A stretch of DNA of 64,000 bases, from NCBI GenBank assembly GCA_045576355.1, contig JAZNGG010000061.1, positions 1 through 64,000 on the forward strand, in the 5' to 3' direction. Numbering within the stretch: position 1 is the first letter of the stretch; each line of letters starts with the position of its first letter. A program made the position numbers and the translations under genes. This document shows, piece by piece, positions 62,244 through 64,000 of this stretch. This DNA is from Liminaster sp045576355 (GTDB lineage: Bacteria; Bacteroidota; Bacteroidia; Bacteroidales; UBA3663). The notes under the pieces are model-generated. The model had not been told where the DNA came from. It ran no database searches and was given only the letters and a program-made list of their open reading frames with translations.

Positions 62244-62442
62244 GCAGCGCGCTGCGTTGCCTTGCACAGTGCGCTTCGTCGGGTGATGCAGCGCACTGCG
62301 TTGCCTTACACAGCGTGCTGCGTTCAGCGTGCTGCGCCCTACTATGGCGATGGCGATGGCAGATGGCTATGGCTATGGCGAAGGCTATGGCTATGGCAGA
62401 TGGCAGATGGCGAAGGCGAAGGCGAAGGCGATGGCTATGGCT
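62244..62442. repeat. Dispersed repeat, right copy, with ATGGCN hexamers
   Basis: CAGCGCGCTGCGTTGCC-type units (62245-62340) include the CTTCGTCGGGTGAT core shared with 37023-37065. They run into about fifteen TGGCNA hexamers (62344-62442) like those inside copy C at 42291-42371. Nothing gene-like is visible from 62443 to 62684. Confidence 0.8.
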
Positions 62443-62684
62443 TTGTATGTTAACGGATGTAGTTAACCGTTTTGTGCCTTATTGGTAAATCCGGTTTACT
62501 CAGTTAAACTTAATTTTTATTATACGTTGACTTCGTTTAACTTAATCATGATTTGAGTTGGCTTTCCTCTCGTTGTCTGATTGATAAAGTTGGTTTACTC
62601 AGTTTTATAGTCAGAAATAACCCCTAATTCTATAATTACGGCTGTTGTGAACCCTTTTTTTTGAGTTGTGTAAGATTTTTTTAA

Positions 62685-62712
62685 TTTGTATCAAATTTTT
62701 TAATTATATTTG
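62685..62712 (+). promoter_or_regulatory. Promoter of the PL11-like gene
   Basis: TTTG at 62685-62688, 16 bp, TATATTTG at 62705-62712. The ATG at 62772 follows about 50 nt later. Confidence 0.6.
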
Positions 62713-62771
62713 CAGCATATTGTACCCTAATGGTAGGTCATATGTATGAAATTTTAAAAAAAGCAGATTAT

Positions 62772-64000
62772 ATGAAAAACAAATTGACATTTACACTTAA
62801 GTCGTTGCTCGTTGTAACAGTGGCGATGATTATCTTAGGTCAGAGTGAAACAGCATGGGCGCAACATGTTAAGGCTGTGTGGTCATGTTCGGATACTGAA
62901 AATCTTCAGGCGGTTTCAGTGGAGGGTGAAAGTGAATATGCCTCTCTGATCACCCCCGCCTTGGCTGTCGGTAAAAATTTGTCTGTAACCGGTGTGCAAA
63001 GTTCAGCCAATGCTGACGAAGGTTTTGAAGGGGTGACGTTTGAGCCTCCTTTTGTGAAGTTTAGACCCGCTGTGTCTGTCTCAAGCAAAACTACAGGCAA
63101 TTGTGTTTCTTACTCAATTACTCCGGCTGCCGGTCATACGTTTAAGCCCACAAAACTCTCTTTTGATGCTACTAAATTGGGTACAGATGGAGGAAAATTG
63201 GATGTTTATATTCAAGTCGGAAGTGCCTCTGAAACGGCTTTTCAGACCGGATTAATTCCGCTTCGCAATAAAATCAATGCAAGCAATAGTACAGGATATA
63301 CTACATTTGAATTTCCTGTGGCAGACTATTTGGTGGATGGTGAGCCGTTTACCGTTTCGGTGTATGTCTATAACCTCGCTGCCAATAAGGATATGGGTTT
63401 CCGTAACTTGATCCTTGAAGGTATGGTGGATGAGCCGATCTACACACTTTCTCATTACCTCTCTGCTTTTTCTTGTAGTGCTGGAGATTTGTTGTCGGTC
63501 ATGAAGGACTTGAAAAACGGTGCAACAACCGCTTGGGAAACTCCCCTTGTTAATGATCCTACAGACTTTCAGGTAGCTGCCATCGAAGGGTATGAGGCAT
63601 CGGTTTCTTATGAAAAGAAAGAGGCTACGGTTACAGTGACCGAAGCAGGACAGAGTGTATTTACTGCCTCTATCCGCTTTGTGGTGACAAGTCGTAATCA
63701 TGGTACAGCCGTTGCCCTCAATCGAGGATTGATCGGCGTGCCGGCATCTAATGGTATCCTGGTAAGTTGGCGCAAACGTGTTGCAGATGGACGTAACACT
63801 CAGTATCGTCTCTATCGTGATGGTGTCGAAGTGACCGGATCACCTTTTACCAAGAGTAATTTCCTTGATGCTAAAGGTTCGACCTCTTCTACCTATTCGC
63901 TGGAGGTGGTTCGTGATGGAGAAATCGTTGAACGTCAGGATAATGTGGCTGTATGGAGTAAAATTTATAAAAGATTGCCTCTGCAAACCCCAACTGATGA
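62772..64000 (+). CDS. Rhamnogalacturonan lyase (PL11-like), N-terminal part, runs off the window
   Basis: 409 codons visible, no stop before the window end. From ATG 62772 there is a signal peptide (cleavage near residue 30, AWAQ); an in-frame ATG at 62742 would add ten non-signal residues. The first 280 residues are a beta-rich region of unknown type. From about 319 the sequence ALNRGLIGVPASNGILVSW, NTQYRLYRDG, then IYKRLPLQTP is the N-terminal pattern of polysaccharide lyase family 11, which cleaves the rhamnogalacturonan-I backbone. Catalytic residues would lie beyond the window, so the family call rests on the start of the domain only. Confidence 0.7.
   Translation, partial: MKNKLTFTLKSLLVVTVAMIILGQSETAWAQHVKAVWSCSDTENLQAVSVEGESEYASLITPALAVGKNLSVTGVQSSANADEGFEGVTFEPPFVKFRPAVSVSSKTTGNCVSYSITPAAGHTFKPTKLSFDATKLGTDGGKLDVYIQVGSASETAFQTGLIPLRNKINASNSTGYTTFEFPVADYLVDGEPFTVSVYVYNLAANKDMGFRNLILEGMVDEPIYTLSHYLSAFSCSAGDLLSVMKDLKNGATTAWETPLVNDPTDFQVAAIEGYEASVSYEKKEATVTVTEAGQSVFTASIRFVVTSRNHGTAVALNRGLIGVPASNGILVSWRKRVADGRNTQYRLYRDGVEVTGSPFTKSNFLDAKGSTSSTYSLEVVRDGEIVERQDNVAVWSKIYKRLPLQTPTD

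Overview
The window looks like a chromosomal segment of a Bacteroidales bacterium (phylum Bacteroidota). The evidence is SusC/SusD outer-membrane pairs, many promoters with the Bacteroidota -7 element TAnnTTTG (sometimes with TTTG or TTG about 16-22 bp upstream), lipoproteins with acidic residues after the lipidated Cys, several SurA-like chaperones beside an OstA-like protein, a type B L31, and a small membrane protein resembling the Bacteroides 'smalltalk' family. Genus cannot be fixed from the sequence.

Layout. 1-370: the end of an rRNA operon with two 5S genes flanking tRNA-Gln. 371-1130: an intergenic stretch and tRNA-Leu. 1335-11481: housekeeping genes on the + strand: a cytoplasmic GH13 amylase, prs, an M16 peptidase, guaB, a cyclophilin and trigger factor. 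11546-17600: an accessory block with a 22-bp tandem repeat, tRNA-Arg, a type III restriction-modification system (res, mod) and a 6S RNA-like gene, on whose 3' side mod lies. 17661-18618: rpmE2 and a nitroreductase. 18941-30005: an envelope and repair cluster on the + strand with three SurA/PpiC-type proteins, an OstA/LptA-like protein, a small tail-anchored protein, mutL, an NlpC/P60 hydrolase and murF. 30020-31446, - strand: an unassigned structured RNA, a smalltalk-like protein and an HU-like gene broken by an in-frame TAG. 31891-36721, - strand: an AT-rich DUF2130 gene, then an operon of a tandem uroporphyrinogen-decarboxylase-fold protein and a hexuronate-type MFS transporter.

37388-64000 is a polysaccharide-utilisation region that looks aimed at pectin. 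It has a secreted alpha/beta hydrolase, a large secreted protein with a chitobiase-type C-terminal repeat, and a PL1 pectate lyase fused to FN3, autotransporter-type repeats and a sorting-like tail. Then come a FAS1 lipoprotein, SusC, SusD, two more FAS1 lipoproteins, a second SusC, a second SusD, a terminator, and the start of a PL11-like rhamnogalacturonan lyase cut by the window end. Gene spacing of 8-67 bp from 42637 to 62172 suggests one operon of about 19.5 kb. Likely logic: surface lyases cut pectin, SusCD complexes import oligosaccharides, and FAS1 lipoproteins may bind glycan or organise the surface complex.

Intergenic DNA at 36.8-37.1, 41.85-42.5 and 62.2-62.45 kb carries related dispersed repeats found around the pectin region. 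The observations I rate highest are the FAS1/SusCD operon, the duplicated metal-site methyltransferase-like protein, the structured RNA at 30.0-30.2 kb, the mosaic mod gene, the broken HU-like gene and the dispersed repeat family.
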